Shown here in pieces: positions 16,479-25,378 of a stretch of DNA of 64,000 nucleotides. Source of the DNA: Rothia nasimurium (GTDB lineage: Bacteria; Actinomycetota; Actinomycetes; Actinomycetales; Micrococcaceae); contig NZ_CAKMSS010000010.1 of assembly GCF_928382285.1 (NCBI RefSeq), positions 1 to 64,000 of the forward strand. Reading direction: 5' to 3'. The position numbers were made by a program, and so were the translations under genes. Within the stretch, counting starts at the first letter, position 1; each line of letters starts with the position of its first letter. Below the pieces are notes generated by a model, which was not told where the DNA came from, did no database searches, and saw only the letters and a program-made list of their open reading frames with translations.

Positions 16479-17240
16479 ATGAAGCTACCGCAGCCACTGT
16501 ACACGGTGTATGAGCGGTCCCTGATTTCTGCGATTCCAGCGGAGAAACTGCCCCAGCACATCGGTGTGCTGGTCGATGGTAACCGCCGCTGGGCTGCCCT
16601 TTTGGGGGAGAGCACCAAGCACGGCCACGAGGCCGGTGCTGCCCGCATCATCGAGTTTCTCGGCTGGTGCACGGAATTAAAGATTCCGATGGTGACCCTC
16701 TATATGCTGTCTACCGAGAACCTGAAGCGCAGTAGCGATGAGCTGAATGACCTGGTTGAGGTAATTGAGGGGTTCGTGGGGCGTCTGACCGCCAGCGGCC
16801 TGGCTCGGGTTCGCCCGGTGGGTCAGCTGGAATCCCTGCCAGCGAGTTTGCGGTCTGCCTTTGAGGTGGCTGTTGAAGAAACGGCGGCGGTCAGCGGGCT
16901 GCAGGTGAATATCGCTGTTGGGTATGGCGGGCGCCAGGAGATTACGGACGCCGTGCGCGGCCTCCTGCGTGAGGCGGCAGCTTCCGGCCGGAGCCTTGAA
17001 GAACTCGCTTCAAGTCTGACCAGCGACGATATTTCCCGCCATCTCTACACCAGCGGTATGCCCGACCCGGACCTGCTGATCCGGACCTCGGGGGAACAGC
17101 GCCTTTCAGGCTTTATGACCTGGCAGTCGGCCTACTCCGAGTTCTATTTCTGTGAGGCCCTGTGGCCGGACTTCCGCCGGGTTGATTTTCTGCGGGCTCT
17201 GCGTGACTATGCTCAGCGTCAGCGTAGGTTCGGCTCTTAA
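16479..17240 (+). CDS. uppS: Short cis-prenyltransferase, probable (Z)-farnesyl diphosphate synthase type
   Basis: A 253-residue UPP-synthase-family enzyme making polyprenyl diphosphates for the lipid carriers of wall synthesis. Catalytic Asp33 is in GVLVDGNRRWA, the substrate motif TLYMLSTENLKRSSDEL is near 68-84, the NIAVGYGGRQEI block near 147-158, and the LIRTSGEQRLSGFMTWQSAYSEFYF block near 202-226 carries the pyrophosphate-binding residues. Its neighbours (HlyIII, mca) match those of Rv1086, a Z-FPP synthase in M. tuberculosis, so a short-chain product is likely but not proven. SD AGGAGC precedes the ATG. TAGAAT near 16427 is a candidate -10. Confidence 0.88.
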   Translation: MKLPQPLYTVYERSLISAIPAEKLPQHIGVLVDGNRRWAALLGESTKHGHEAGAARIIEFLGWCTELKIPMVTLYMLSTENLKRSSDELNDLVEVIEGFVGRLTASGLARVRPVGQLESLPASLRSAFEVAVEETAAVSGLQVNIAVGYGGRQEITDAVRGLLREAAASGRSLEELASSLTSDDISRHLYTSGMPDPDLLIRTSGEQRLSGFMTWQSAYSEFYFCEALWPDFRRVDFLRALRDYAQRQRRFGS

Positions 17241-17258
17241 TAGTGGCCGGGAGCAAAT

Positions 17259-17795
17259 GTGCTCGAACAGATATATAACCTAGCAGTAGAGGGTCTGGGC
17301 GGACGCTGGCAGTCGGCTCTTGCCTGTGTGCTCCTGGTCTGGGTAGTGGCGTGCTACCTGGTAGCAGCTGCCCGTCTGTGGGTGATTGATGTGCGTGAGC
17401 ATCGTCTTCCTGACCGTATTGTCCTTCCCCTCTACGCCCTGCTAGGCCTACCCCTCTTTGGGGTGATCCTACTAGCTTCCCCCGGCTCCTTTGCCCAGGC
17501 TAGGCAGACCGCCTACGGGGCAGCGGTCATGTTCGGTTTCTACGCGCTCATGCGCCTAGCATCTCGCGGGGCACTTGGATTAGGCGATGTAAAACTGGCC
17601 GGGGTACTGGGCCTGCTCTTGGCCTATTTCTCGCCCCTGAACCTGCTCTGGGGCAACCTGCTTATTTTCCTCACCGGCGGGCTATATTCTCTAGCGCTCA
17701 TAGTGACTCGTCGCGCTACCGGCCGTACCCACATAGCCTTTGGTCCTTTTATGCTGTTAGGCACCACCATCGCTCTTTTCTTCCCCGCCACCTAA
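17259..17795 (+). CDS. A24-family (prepilin-type) membrane peptidase
   Basis: A 178-residue polytopic protein lacking the N-terminal methylase domain of PilD. The two catalytic aspartates are visible: Asp44 in WVIDVREHRLPD and Asp110 in the GLGDVKL motif, each at the cytoplasmic end of a helix. Such stand-alone enzymes process Flp/TadE or competence pseudopilins; no pilin gene is in this window. The GTG start has GGGAG six bases upstream and the gene lies 18 bases after uppS, so they are probably co-transcribed. Confidence 0.88.
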   Translation: MLEQIYNLAVEGLGGRWQSALACVLLVWVVACYLVAAARLWVIDVREHRLPDRIVLPLYALLGLPLFGVILLASPGSFAQARQTAYGAAVMFGFYALMRLASRGALGLGDVKLAGVLGLLLAYFSPLNLLWGNLLIFLTGGLYSLALIVTRRATGRTHIAFGPFMLLGTTIALFFPAT

Positions 17796-17858
17796 CTAGT
17801 CAAGCGCGGTCTGCTGCCACGGGCGTCCGCGCCGGCCCCCATTCCACGAAAGGACACT

Positions 17859-18341
17859 ATGCCTACCCCATCATTTATTACCGACCTGCGGGCTAAAATC
17901 GGCTCCGACATGCTCTGGCTCTCTGGCGCTACGGCTGTGATTCAGCGGGATAACGGCGATATTCTGCTGGTCCGTCGCAGCGACACCGGGGCCTGGACGC
18001 CGGTCACCGGCATTGTCGACCCCGGTGAGAACCCCGCCCTGACCTGCCTGCGGGAGGCCGAAGAAGAAGCCGGGGTAGTCATCGAAGTCGTGGGCTTTGC
18101 CCAGCTGAAAGCCGACCCACCCATGACCTTCGGCAACGGGGACCGCTGCCAGTTTCTGGATCACACCTTCTACTGCCGCTATGTATCGGGGCAGGCCCGG
18201 GTGAATGATGAAGAGTCGAGCCAGGTGCAGTGGGTGCCGGTGGAGAAACTCGCCGACTACTGTAGCGAACGCATGCTCGATAGAATCGACGCCGCCCTGC
18301 ACTGGCAGAACGGCGCCCGATTCGATTTAGAAGCGCGGTAG
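17859..18341 (+). CDS. Nudix hydrolase
   Basis: A 160-residue enzyme with the full Nudix box at about 51-73 (GIVDPGENPALTCLREAEEEAGV). An ATAVIQRDNGDILLVRRSD strand precedes it, and the late EESSQVQWVPVEKLADY segment fits the fold. The substrate, some nucleoside diphosphate linked to X, cannot be assigned. The ATG has AAAGGA upstream. It ends one base from the convergent MarR gene's stop codon, with no room for a separate terminator. Confidence 0.9.
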   Translation: MPTPSFITDLRAKIGSDMLWLSGATAVIQRDNGDILLVRRSDTGAWTPVTGIVDPGENPALTCLREAEEEAGVVIEVVGFAQLKADPPMTFGNGDRCQFLDHTFYCRYVSGQARVNDEESSQVQWVPVEKLADYCSERMLDRIDAALHWQNGARFDLEAR

Positions 18342-18845
18342 CTAGGCTTCGGCTGAGAGCTTGCGCAGAAGCTCAACCAGCAGGGTGCGTTCAACCGGTG
18401 TGAGTTTCTCAGCCCACCGGGCTTCTACCGCATTCTGCTGGCTAAATATACTTTCGATAAAGCTGGTGCCTCGGTCTGTGAGTTCTAAGAGCGTGCCGCG
18501 GCCGTCATCGGGGTCTTTGGCCTTGGTAATTAATCCTTTTGTTTCTAGGGGTTTACTGATATTAGAGACGGCAGCCCTCGTCATCCCGGTGATATTCGCA
18601 AGACTACTAGCCGAAGTTGAGCCAAGGTTCCACAGGGCAAAGAGCACCCGATAGGCAGCCCAGGAGCTTCCAATTGGCCGATGCACGGTGGATTCAAAAT
18701 CGTGGGTGATAGCAACCGAAGCGCGGTTGAGCGACATAGCTAGGAGCGTGGCGTCAGCGTTGACGGGCCCCTCTAACTTACCGATGTTCTCGGTGACCTG
18801 GTCAATGAAAGACCAGTAGGTGTGGTTGCGGGGTGATGGTTCCAT
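18342..18845 (-). CDS. MarR-family transcriptional regulator
   Basis: A 167-residue winged-helix regulator: LFALWNLGSTSASSLANITGMTRAAVSNISKPLETKGLITKAKDPDDGRGTLLELTDRG spans the HTH and wing (about 68-127), flanked by the dimerisation helices. It is divergent from the thiolase gene across 176 bases that contain a palindrome and promoter, so control of that gene and itself is likely. The ATG lies six bases after TAGGCT (18852-18857 on the opposite strand), suggesting a leaderless message; the AAGGA there is too close to serve as a normal ribosome-binding site. Confidence 0.88.
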   Translation of the reverse strand: MEPSPRNHTYWSFIDQVTENIGKLEGPVNADATLLAMSLNRASVAITHDFESTVHRPIGSSWAAYRVLFALWNLGSTSASSLANITGMTRAAVSNISKPLETKGLITKAKDPDDGRGTLLELTDRGTSFIESIFSQQNAVEARWAEKLTPVERTLLVELLRKLSAEA

Positions 18846-18864
18846 TCCTTAAGCCTACTCACTG

Positions 18865-18892
18865 GGCGGCTGTGAGAGAAAAATAAGCCGCC
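18865..18892. repeat. Hairpin in the MarR-thiolase interval
   Basis: GGCGGCT (18865-18871) pairs with AGCCGCC (18886-18892) upstream of the MarR gene. It could be an operator or structural; no T-run. Confidence 0.35.
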
Positions 18893-18929
18893 TATTACAG
18901 GCTAAAGCATGCGAGCAGCACCTTTCACC

Positions 18930-18967
18930 GGTCTAGTCTTGACCGACATGGCGCCGGGGGCTAGTCT
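18930..18967 (+). promoter_or_regulatory. Thiolase promoter with overlapping MarR-type palindrome
   Basis: TTGACC (18939-18944), 17 bases, TAGTCT (18962-18967) make a good promoter. The -35 lies in the near-palindrome GGTCTAG-T-CTTGACC (18930-18944; 6 of 7 pairs), where a bound MarR protein would block polymerase. Confidence 0.55.
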
Positions 18968-19021
18968 CTAAGAAAATCATGAGATAGCCGGTGCAGCGAC
19001 GCTGCTGCAGAAGGAAGAAAC

Positions 19022-20218
19022 ATGCAGACCCACAACAAGGACGTTGTCATTATCGGTGCTGCCCGCACCCCCCAGGGCAAGATTATGGGTGCCCTTTCAT
19101 CTCTGAGCGCTGTTGAACTGGGCACCCGGGCCCTGGCTCAGGCGCTCAAGGCCAGCACTCTAGCCCCTGAACAGGTTGAAGCTGTGATCTTTGGCCAGGT
19201 GGTGCAGGCCGGTGCAGGGCAGAACCCCGCCAAGCAGACCGCAGGTGCTGCCGGTATCCCTGTGGCTACCCCGGCGGTGACGGTCAATAGCGTTTGCCTC
19301 TCGGGTCTGCGCGCGGTGATAGATGCCGCCCGGCTCATCCGATCGGGTGAGGTTCAGGTCGCTGTGGCGGGCGGCCAGGAGTCCATGTCTCGTGCCCCTT
19401 TCTTACTGCCGGATTTCCGCTCGGGCAGGGTCTTCGGCGCTACCGGCGTGCTCGATGCTGTTGAGCGTGATGCCCTCACCGATGCCCAGAGCGGGGAGTC
19501 GATGGGGGTGCTGACCGAGGGGTCTAACGCCCGTTTTGAGGTGACCCGCCAGGAGCAGGACGCCATCGCGGCCGCTTCCCACCAGCGGGCCCACGCCGCG
19601 GCGTCCGCCGGGCTTTTTGAGGCCGAAATTGCCCCGGTGCAGGTGAAAGGACGCAAGGGGCAAGTCACCGAGGTCAGGGCGGATGAAGGAGTGCGTGAGG
19701 GAACCACGGTCGAGGTGCTCGCTCAACTGCCGCCTGCTTTTGAGCAGGGCGGCACGATTACCGCGGGGAATGCTTCCCCGCTCTCTGACGGGGCAGCGGC
19801 CCTGGTGCTCTCAAGCCGCGAATTTGCTGAAGCAAACGGAATCAAGCCGCTGGCGACCGTCCTCGCCTGGGCTAATACCGCTGGCCCCGAGAACGTACTG
19901 CACTATCAGCCCTCCCGCGCTATCGCCGCTGCCCTTGAGAGAGCCGGGCTAACCGCGGCCGACCTAGACCATGTGGAAATTAACGAGGCTTTTGCAGCCG
20001 TTTCTACGGTCTCTGCCCGTGAACTTGGTCTTGACCTGCAGAAGGTCAACCCCCACGGTGGTGCTATTGCTCTGGGGCACCCGGTGGGGGCGTCCGGTGC
20101 CCGCCTGGTGGTTCATGCCGCTCACGCCCTCAGCCAGAGCCCCGACGCTACCTATGCGGCTGTGGCCCTGTGCGGTGGTGGCGGCCAGGGCGATGCTCTG
20201 ATTCTTCGCGCAGACTAA
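19022..20218 (+). CDS. Acetyl-CoA C-acetyltransferase (thiolase)
   Basis: A 398-residue type II thiolase that condenses or cleaves acyl-CoA with acetyl-CoA. The acyl-enzyme Cys92 is in NSVCLSGLRA, NEAFAAV carries the Asn, HGGAIALGHPVGASGAR the catalytic His, and CGGGGQGDALI the second Cys, in the normal order. Length is typical. It is alone, divergent from a MarR regulator, and not next to beta-oxidation or mevalonate genes, so the direction of its reaction is open. GAAGGAAG-like purines precede the ATG. Confidence 0.92.
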   Translation: MQTHNKDVVIIGAARTPQGKIMGALSSLSAVELGTRALAQALKASTLAPEQVEAVIFGQVVQAGAGQNPAKQTAGAAGIPVATPAVTVNSVCLSGLRAVIDAARLIRSGEVQVAVAGGQESMSRAPFLLPDFRSGRVFGATGVLDAVERDALTDAQSGESMGVLTEGSNARFEVTRQEQDAIAAASHQRAHAAASAGLFEAEIAPVQVKGRKGQVTEVRADEGVREGTTVEVLAQLPPAFEQGGTITAGNASPLSDGAAALVLSSREFAEANGIKPLATVLAWANTAGPENVLHYQPSRAIAAALERAGLTAADLDHVEINEAFAAVSTVSARELGLDLQKVNPHGGAIALGHPVGASGARLVVHAAHALSQSPDATYAAVALCGGGGQGDALILRAD

Positions 20219-20242
20219 TCTCTTGTACTACGAGGTTAAAAC

Positions 20243-20271
20243 AGGTGGGGCCCGCAGAACGGGCCCCACCT
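20243..20271. terminator. Bidirectional terminator after the thiolase gene
   Basis: AGGTGGGGCCCG and CGGGCCCCACCT pair perfectly (20243-20254 with 20260-20271) around CAGAA, between the convergent thiolase and pyruvate oxidase genes. Confidence 0.85.
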
Positions 20272-20291
20272 CTAGTTGTATGAGAACTAGT

Positions 20292-22046
20292 TTAGGTGAG
20301 CTGACGCCAGGCGCTGGCGTTACGCAGGTTAGAACGAGCCATTGCTACAGCTTCACCGGCCCCGCGGTTGAGGGCAATCTTTGAAAGTGAAGTTGCAAAA
20401 CCAATAATCTGTGAAGCTTCTACCTCAGGGGGCATGGAGAGCGCATTGGGGTCGGTAATGACCTCAACGAGGGATGGTCCCCGGTGGGCCAGGGCATGAG
20501 AGAGCGCCTTTTCGAGTTTCTGGGGGTCGGTAACGCGTTCTGCTTCAAAGCCCATTGCGGTAGCGATAGCGGCGTAGTTGGTGTCGGGCACATCGACCCC
20601 GTAGTCCTCGAAGCCCTGAACGAGCTGTTCGAGCTTAACCATGCCGAGGGTGGAGTTATTGTAGACCACGACGGTCAGGGGCAGGTTATACATACGGGCG
20701 GTCAGCAGGTCACCCAAGAGCATGGAGAGCCCGCCGTCACCCGATACAGAGATCACCTGGCGGTCAGGGGCGGAAACCTGAGCACCAATGGCGTGGGGGA
20801 GGGCGTTGGCCATGGATCCGTGCAGGAAGGAGCCGAGCAGTTCGCGCTTACCGTTGGGGGTGATGTAGCGGGCTGTCCATACGTTGCACATACCGGTATC
20901 TGCTGTGAAAATAGCATCATCAGCGGCCAGTTCATCGAGTAGAGCTGTGACGTACTCGGGATGAATGGGCCCCTTCTTTGAAGGCTTCTTGGTGTAGGCG
21001 CCCACAACCTTGGTCATGATTTTTTCGTTCTTCTTCAGCAGCTGCTCAAGGAAGGACCGGTCTTTCTTGCGCTTAATGAGGGGTAGTACCGCGCGAAGCG
21101 TGGCTGCAACATCTGCCTCGACCAGTAGGCTCACATTGGTGCGACGCCCCAGTACCTGGGCGGAACGATCAATCTGGATAGTGTCTGTATCGGGTAGGAA
21201 CTGATCGTAGGGAAAATCGGTGCCGAGCAGGAGCATCAGGTCTGCGTCTTTAAGGCCCTCAGCAGCCTCGCCGTAGCCCAGAAGCCCGGTCATGCCCACA
21301 TCGAAGGGGTTGTCGTACTGGACGTACATTTTGCCCCGCATGGAGTGACCCACCGGCGCGGCGGCGGCATCGGCCAGGGCAACCAGCTCATCGTGGGCTC
21401 CCTTAGCCCCGATACCTGCAAAGATAGCGACCTTGTCTGCGGCATTGATGCGGTCGGCGATGTCGTGGACGGTTGCCTGGTCCGGGGTCATGGTGCCGCG
21501 GCGCATGTCGCCCCAAGCGGGTACGTAGTCTACGGCGTCCTCGGCAGCAATGTCGCCAGGGATTGAGACAACAGCAACGCCGCGGTTGGCGACGGCGTGA
21601 CGCATCGCGGAATTCATGATGCGCAGAGTCTGAGCGGGGTTAATGGCCATCTCTGAATAGCTGGAGCACTCGGCGAAGAGGCGGTCGGGGTGGGTTTCTT
21701 GGAAGTAGCTGGTGCCGATTTGTGCTGAGGGGATGTGGGATGCAATGGCGAGGACGGGCGCACCCGAGCGATGCGCGTCGTAGAGGCCGTTGATGAGGTG
21801 GGTGTTGCCGGGGCCGCAGGACCCTGCGCATACGGCGAGCTTGCCGGTGACCTGTGCTTCTGCTGCCGCGGCAAAGGCGGCGACTTCTTCGTGGCGTACA
21901 TGGACCCAGTCGATGCCGCCCTTGGCAGAGCCGCCGCTGGCACGGACTGCATCAACGATGGGGTTGAGGGAGTCTCCCACCACGCCGTAGATGCGCTCTA
22001 CGCCGGCGTCTATGAGTTGCTGGATGAGTTGATCAGCGAGTTTCAC
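20292..22046 (-). CDS. poxB: Pyruvate dehydrogenase (quinone) / pyruvate oxidase, TPP-dependent
   Basis: A 584-residue peripheral membrane flavoenzyme converting pyruvate to acetate and CO2 with electrons to menaquinone. The N-terminal Pyr domain (IYGVVGDSLNPIVDAVR ... VRHEEVAAFAAAAEA, with the TPP Glu) is followed by the FAD/central domain and a C-terminal PP domain with VSGDGGLSMLLGDLLT...YNNSTLGM (the GDG-N TPP/Mg motif). A family-type C-terminal region follows. The GTG start is preceded by GAAAGG seven bases upstream; an in-frame TTG five codons upstream is unlikely. Transcribed singly. Confidence 0.9.
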   Translation of the reverse strand: MKLADQLIQQLIDAGVERIYGVVGDSLNPIVDAVRASGGSAKGGIDWVHVRHEEVAAFAAAAEAQVTGKLAVCAGSCGPGNTHLINGLYDAHRSGAPVLAIASHIPSAQIGTSYFQETHPDRLFAECSSYSEMAINPAQTLRIMNSAMRHAVANRGVAVVSIPGDIAAEDAVDYVPAWGDMRRGTMTPDQATVHDIADRINAADKVAIFAGIGAKGAHDELVALADAAAAPVGHSMRGKMYVQYDNPFDVGMTGLLGYGEAAEGLKDADLMLLLGTDFPYDQFLPDTDTIQIDRSAQVLGRRTNVSLLVEADVAATLRAVLPLIKRKKDRSFLEQLLKKNEKIMTKVVGAYTKKPSKKGPIHPEYVTALLDELAADDAIFTADTGMCNVWTARYITPNGKRELLGSFLHGSMANALPHAIGAQVSAPDRQVISVSGDGGLSMLLGDLLTARMYNLPLTVVVYNNSTLGMVKLEQLVQGFEDYGVDVPDTNYAAIATAMGFEAERVTDPQKLEKALSHALAHRGPSLVEVITDPNALSMPPEVEASQIIGFATSLSKIALNRGAGEAVAMARSNLRNASAWRQLT

Positions 22047-22174
22047 GGGGCAACCTTTCAATAATCTGTACCCTTACTTTTCTACAGTCTACTCCTATCG
22101 ATCTTGCTTTTGTTTATTCTTGAACTATCTATGTGGTCACGCGCCCCTGAGTGCTAGTTCACAAGAGAGGCGCA

Positions 22175-22213
22175 CAAAGGGCGGGCTTCCCGTAGAGGGA
22201 AACCCGCCCTTTG
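22175..22213 (-). terminator. Terminator of fumC
   Basis: Seventeen-base arms (22175-22191 with 22197-22213) pair with one mismatch, CAAAGGGCGGG/CCCGCCCTTTG being the outer part. The hairpin sits 40 bases past the fumC stop. Confidence 0.75.
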
Positions 22214-22254
22214 CGTGCTCGGACGCTGGGAGCGTCCTTCGCTCGGTAGCTTGT

Positions 22255-23661
22255 TTAGAAGTTACCTAGCATCTTGGTGACGTCCAGAGCCTCATCAAGC
22301 TGGGCCTCGGTGACTTCACCGCGCTCAACGTAACCCAGGGCGATGACGGCCTCACGCACGGTGGTCTTGTTAGCCACCGAGTACTTGGCGATCTTGGCTG
22401 CTGCCTCGTAGCCAATTAGCTTGTTCATGGGGGTGACGGTTGAGGGGGATGCCTCAGCCAGGAAGCGGGCCCGCTCCACGTTGGCTTCCAGGCCGTCAAT
22501 CATCTTGTCTGCCATCACGCGGGAGGTATTGGCCAGCAGGCGGATGGACTGGAGCAGGTTGGCAGCCATGACAGGGATACCCACGTTCAGCTCGAAGGCG
22601 CCGTTGGTGGAAGATAGGGCGATGGTGGTGTCGTTACCGATCACCTGGGCACAGACCATAATGGCTGCTTCACAGATCACGGGGTTGACCTTACCGGGCA
22701 TGATGGAGGAACCGGGCTGCAGGTCGGGGATATGCAGCTCGCCCAGGCCGGTGTTGGGCCCTGATCCCATCCAGCGAATATCGTTATTGATCTTCATGAA
22801 GGAGTAGGCGATATTACGCAGCTGGCCGGAAGCCTCAATCAGGCCGTCACGGTTAGCCTGGGCTTCAAAGTGGTTGCGGGCCTCGGTCAGGGGCAGACCG
22901 GTTTCTTCAGCCAGCAGTTCAATGACGCGGGCGGAGAAGCCGTCGGGGGTGTTGATTCCGGTGCCCACAGCGGTACCACCCAGGGGAACCTCAGCGACGC
23001 GGGGGAGGGAAGCATGGATGCGCTCAACTCCGTAGCGGACCTGGGCTGCGTAGCCGGAGAACTCCTGGCCCAGGGTCACGGGGGTGGCGTCCATCAGGTG
23101 GGTGCGGCCGGACTTGACGACGTCCTTGAACTCCACAGCCTTGCGCTCCAGGGACTCGGCCAGGTATTCCAGGGCCGGGACCAGGTCCTTGAGCAGAGCC
23201 TCGGTAGCGGCCACGTGCACGGAGGTAGGGAAGACGTCGTTAGAGGACTGGGAGGCGTTCACATGGTCGTTGGGGTGGACCTCGACGTCCTGCCCCTCCA
23301 GAGCCTGGTTAGCCAGGGTCGCCAGCACCTCGTTGGTGTTCATGTTGGAGGAGGTGCCAGAGCCGGTCTGGAAGACGTCGATGGGGAAGTGCTCATCGTA
23401 GTCACCGGCAGCAACCTTATCTGCAGCATCGCGGATAGCGGCGGCGCGGGTGGCGTCAAGAACACCCAGCTCTTCGTTGGCGCTTGCTGCTGCCTTCTTA
23501 ATGAGGGCCAGGGCGCGGATGTGGGCAGACTCCAGTGTCTGGCCAGAGATGGGGAAGTTTTCAACGGCACGCTGGGTCTGGGCGCGGTAGAGGGCATCTA
23601 CGGGTACGCGGACCTCACCCATGGTGTCGTGTTCAATGCGGTATTCAGTGTTTTCTGCCAT
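22255..23661 (-). CDS. fumC: Class II fumarate hydratase
   Basis: A 468-residue TCA-cycle enzyme interconverting fumarate and malate, homotetrameric, iron-independent. The superfamily signature [12 protein letters not shown] is present, as are [16 protein letters not shown] and the catalytic-region [18 protein letters not shown]. It has the usual length. The ATG lies seven bases after TAGACT (23669-23674, minus strand) with no ribosome-binding site, which points to leaderless translation; a longer in-frame start at 23700 is therefore unlikely. Neighbourhood (fumarase, DUF4245, glpX) matches Rv1098c-Rv1100 from memory. Confidence 0.95.
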   Translation of the reverse strand: MAENTEYRIEHDTMGEVRVPVDALYRAQTQRAVENFPISGQTLESAHIRALALIKKAAASANEELGVLDATRAAAIRDAADKVAAGDYDEHFPIDVFQTGSGTSSNMNTNEVLATLANQALEGQDVEVHPNDHVNASQSSNDVFPTSVHVAATEALLKDLVPALEYLAESLERKAVEFKDVVKSGRTHLMDATPVTLGQEFSGYAAQVRYGVERIHASLPRVAEVPLGGTAVGTGINTPDGFSARVIELLAEETGLPLTEARNHFEAQANRDGLIEASGQLRNIAYSFMKINNDIRWMGSGPNTGLGELHIPDLQPGSSIMPGKVNPVICEAAIMVCAQVIGNDTTIALSSTNGAFELNVGIPVMAANLLQSIRLLANTSRVMADKMIDGLEANVERARFLAEASPSTVTPMNKLIGYEAAAKIAKYSVANKTTVREAVIALGYVERGEVTEAQLDEALDVTKMLGNF

Positions 23662-23765
23662 ACTGCCTAGTCTAATACGCCGCCGTGACGGCTGTCGCAC
23701 TGGCCGTAAAAAATGACGCGGTAGCAGACTGTGCCTTTGGGAGGAGCACCGCCTGGTTGGAGACT

Positions 23766-24389
23766 TTAGATAGTAATCAGCGGTGAGGAGGAGTAGACCA
23801 GGTCGGCCTTGCCGTCGGCCAGGTGGTAGAAGACGCCGATGACGGCCAAGGTGCCGTCCTCGATGCCTTCACGGATAATCCCGGACTGCTCGGCAATACG
23901 GGCTGCAGTCTGGCGGGTATGCTCCACCACCATATCGTTGATGGTGGCACCTTCGGGTAGCTCCGGTGAAATAACTGACGGCAAGATACCCTCCACCAGG
24001 TTGCGGATAAACCCGCCGGGCATTTCACCCTCGACCAGGGCCTTGTGGGTGGCGGTGATAGCGCCACAGGAGTCGTGGCCCAGCACCATAATGAGCGGGG
24101 TCTTGAGCTCCCCACTGGCGTATTCCAGGGAGCCGAGGACGGCGTCGTCCAGCACCTGCCCGGCGGTGCGTACCACAAAGGCGTCGCCCAGGCCGAGGTC
24201 GAAAATGATTTCTGCTGCCAGGCGGGAGTCGCCACAACCGAAAATTGCGGCGAAGGGGTATTGGCCAGCTACCAGTTCAGCGCGGCGGGCGGCGTCCTGA
24301 TGGGGGTGGGAGCGGTTGCCCTCCACAAAGCGGGCATTGCCTTCAACGAGGCGTTCCCATGCCTGGACGGGGGTTTCGATGGCGGTCAT
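23766..24389 (-). CDS. Beta-class carbonic anhydrase
   Basis: A 207-residue zinc enzyme interconverting CO2 and bicarbonate. Zinc ligands Cys52 ([12 protein letters not shown], with Asp54/Arg56 dyad), His105 and Cys108 ([10 protein letters not shown]) are all present. The length and the [12 protein letters not shown] block are normal for the family. It probably supplies bicarbonate for carboxylation. AAAGGAC precedes the ATG. It is interposed between fumC and DUF4245 on the same strand, but gaps of about 100 bases on each side make a shared operon uncertain. Confidence 0.93.
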   Translation of the reverse strand: MTAIETPVQAWERLVEGNARFVEGNRSHPHQDAARRAELVAGQYPFAAIFGCGDSRLAAEIIFDLGLGDAFVVRTAGQVLDDAVLGSLEYASGELKTPLIMVLGHDSCGAITATHKALVEGEMPGGFIRNLVEGILPSVISPELPEGATINDMVVEHTRQTAARIAEQSGIIREGIEDGTLAVIGVFYHLADGKADLVYSSSPLITI

Positions 24390-24493
24390 GGCAGGCGTCC
24401 TTTCGCAGCGGTTTAGCTTTAACCTAGCAATCTGCCCGGCCGGTGACGTGTGTAAGGCGAATTACATTTTACGGCAGGACGCCGGTGGGCGGC

Positions 24494-25189
24494 TTACTGA
24501 ATTCCGCTTGAGGGAGTGGGAGAACCCGTGGAAGAAGGAGCCTTCATGTAGGCAACAGTAGCCTCAGCCAGGGCCTGGAACTCGGCTGCCTCAGCTTCGC
24601 CCTTGAGGATGACAGTGGTGCCGTCCACCTCACCGATGTAGAAGGTGGTGATCTTGTCTTTATCGTCAGCATCGACGAGGGAGCGCACGTCCCAGTCCAC
24701 GCCACCAGCTTGCACCGTAGCCTCGGGTACAGCCTGCCCCACTGTTTGCGCAATCCAGGTTGGGTTGGTGTCCTGCGCCTGAATCAGCTCAATAAAGTCA
24801 CTGGTAGGGGTGACCTGGCCGGTGGACCAGTAGTTGATGCCGTCTGCCTGGCCGGTGTTCCAGCGGGCGTAGTTGTAGTGCCAGCCTTCCTGCTCGGCGG
24901 CTGCAACCGGGTAGCCTGCCTGGGCGCTGGCCTCGTAGGCAATCACGGGGAGGTCAACGGTGGGTCGGTAGGGGTTCTTGTTGGGCTGCGGCATCAACCA
25001 GATGACCGGCAGTAGCAAGAGCACCATGACGATCATCGAAATCACCATATTGCGGGCGGGCGCATTGATGCGGGCAGCCTGCTTTTCGGTAATTTGTGGG
25101 ACTACCTGCTCTGTGGCGTCCGGGGCCTGGGTTTCAGGGGCGGACGCCTGTGGCAGGGGCTGGTTGCTGGGGTTAGTCGATGAAGTCAC
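24494..25189 (-). CDS. DUF4245 membrane-anchored protein
   Basis: A 231-residue protein with a Pro/Gln/Ala-rich cytoplasmic N-terminus (1-45), one membrane helix at about 48-68 (ISMIVMVLLLLPVIWLM), and an extracytoplasmic domain with the DUF4245 motif GWHYNYARWNTGQADGINYWSTGQVTP. Function is unknown; the family is regularly beside glpX and fumarase in actinobacteria, as Rv1100 is in M. tuberculosis (from memory). The start is GTG. A CAGAAT-like -10 stands seven bases upstream, so it may be leaderless. Confidence 0.85.
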   Translation of the reverse strand: MTSSTNPSNQPLPQASAPETQAPDATEQVVPQITEKQAARINAPARNMVISMIVMVLLLLPVIWLMPQPNKNPYRPTVDLPVIAYEASAQAGYPVAAAEQEGWHYNYARWNTGQADGINYWSTGQVTPTSDFIELIQAQDTNPTWIAQTVGQAVPEATVQAGGVDWDVRSLVDADDKDKITTFYIGEVDGTTVILKGEAEAAEFQALAEATVAYMKAPSSTGSPTPSSGIQ

Positions 25190-25378
25190 GCCTTCTATTC
25201 TGGTCTAAAGGGGGCGCCCTGTGCCACTTGCGAGCGAGAATTGCCGGCATCATCTGTGTCAAGTAGGGGCGCACCGGCCCGTAACACGGCGGGGAAGCGA
25301 GTACTCTAGAGTGTGGAGGCTGAGCGCCCCATAACAGGGAGCCAGCTGGCACTGTTAGAAGCTACTCGAAGGTGAGTC

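Noticed and set aside
22870..23670. A 266-codon open frame on the strand opposite fumC
   Set aside because: It is the antisense shadow of fumC; low-complexity Gly/Val-rich translation with no motif.
25203..25378. Third copy of the structured element upstream of glpX
   Set aside because: Only CACTTG-GAGCG is shared and there are no pairing arms; too little to count.
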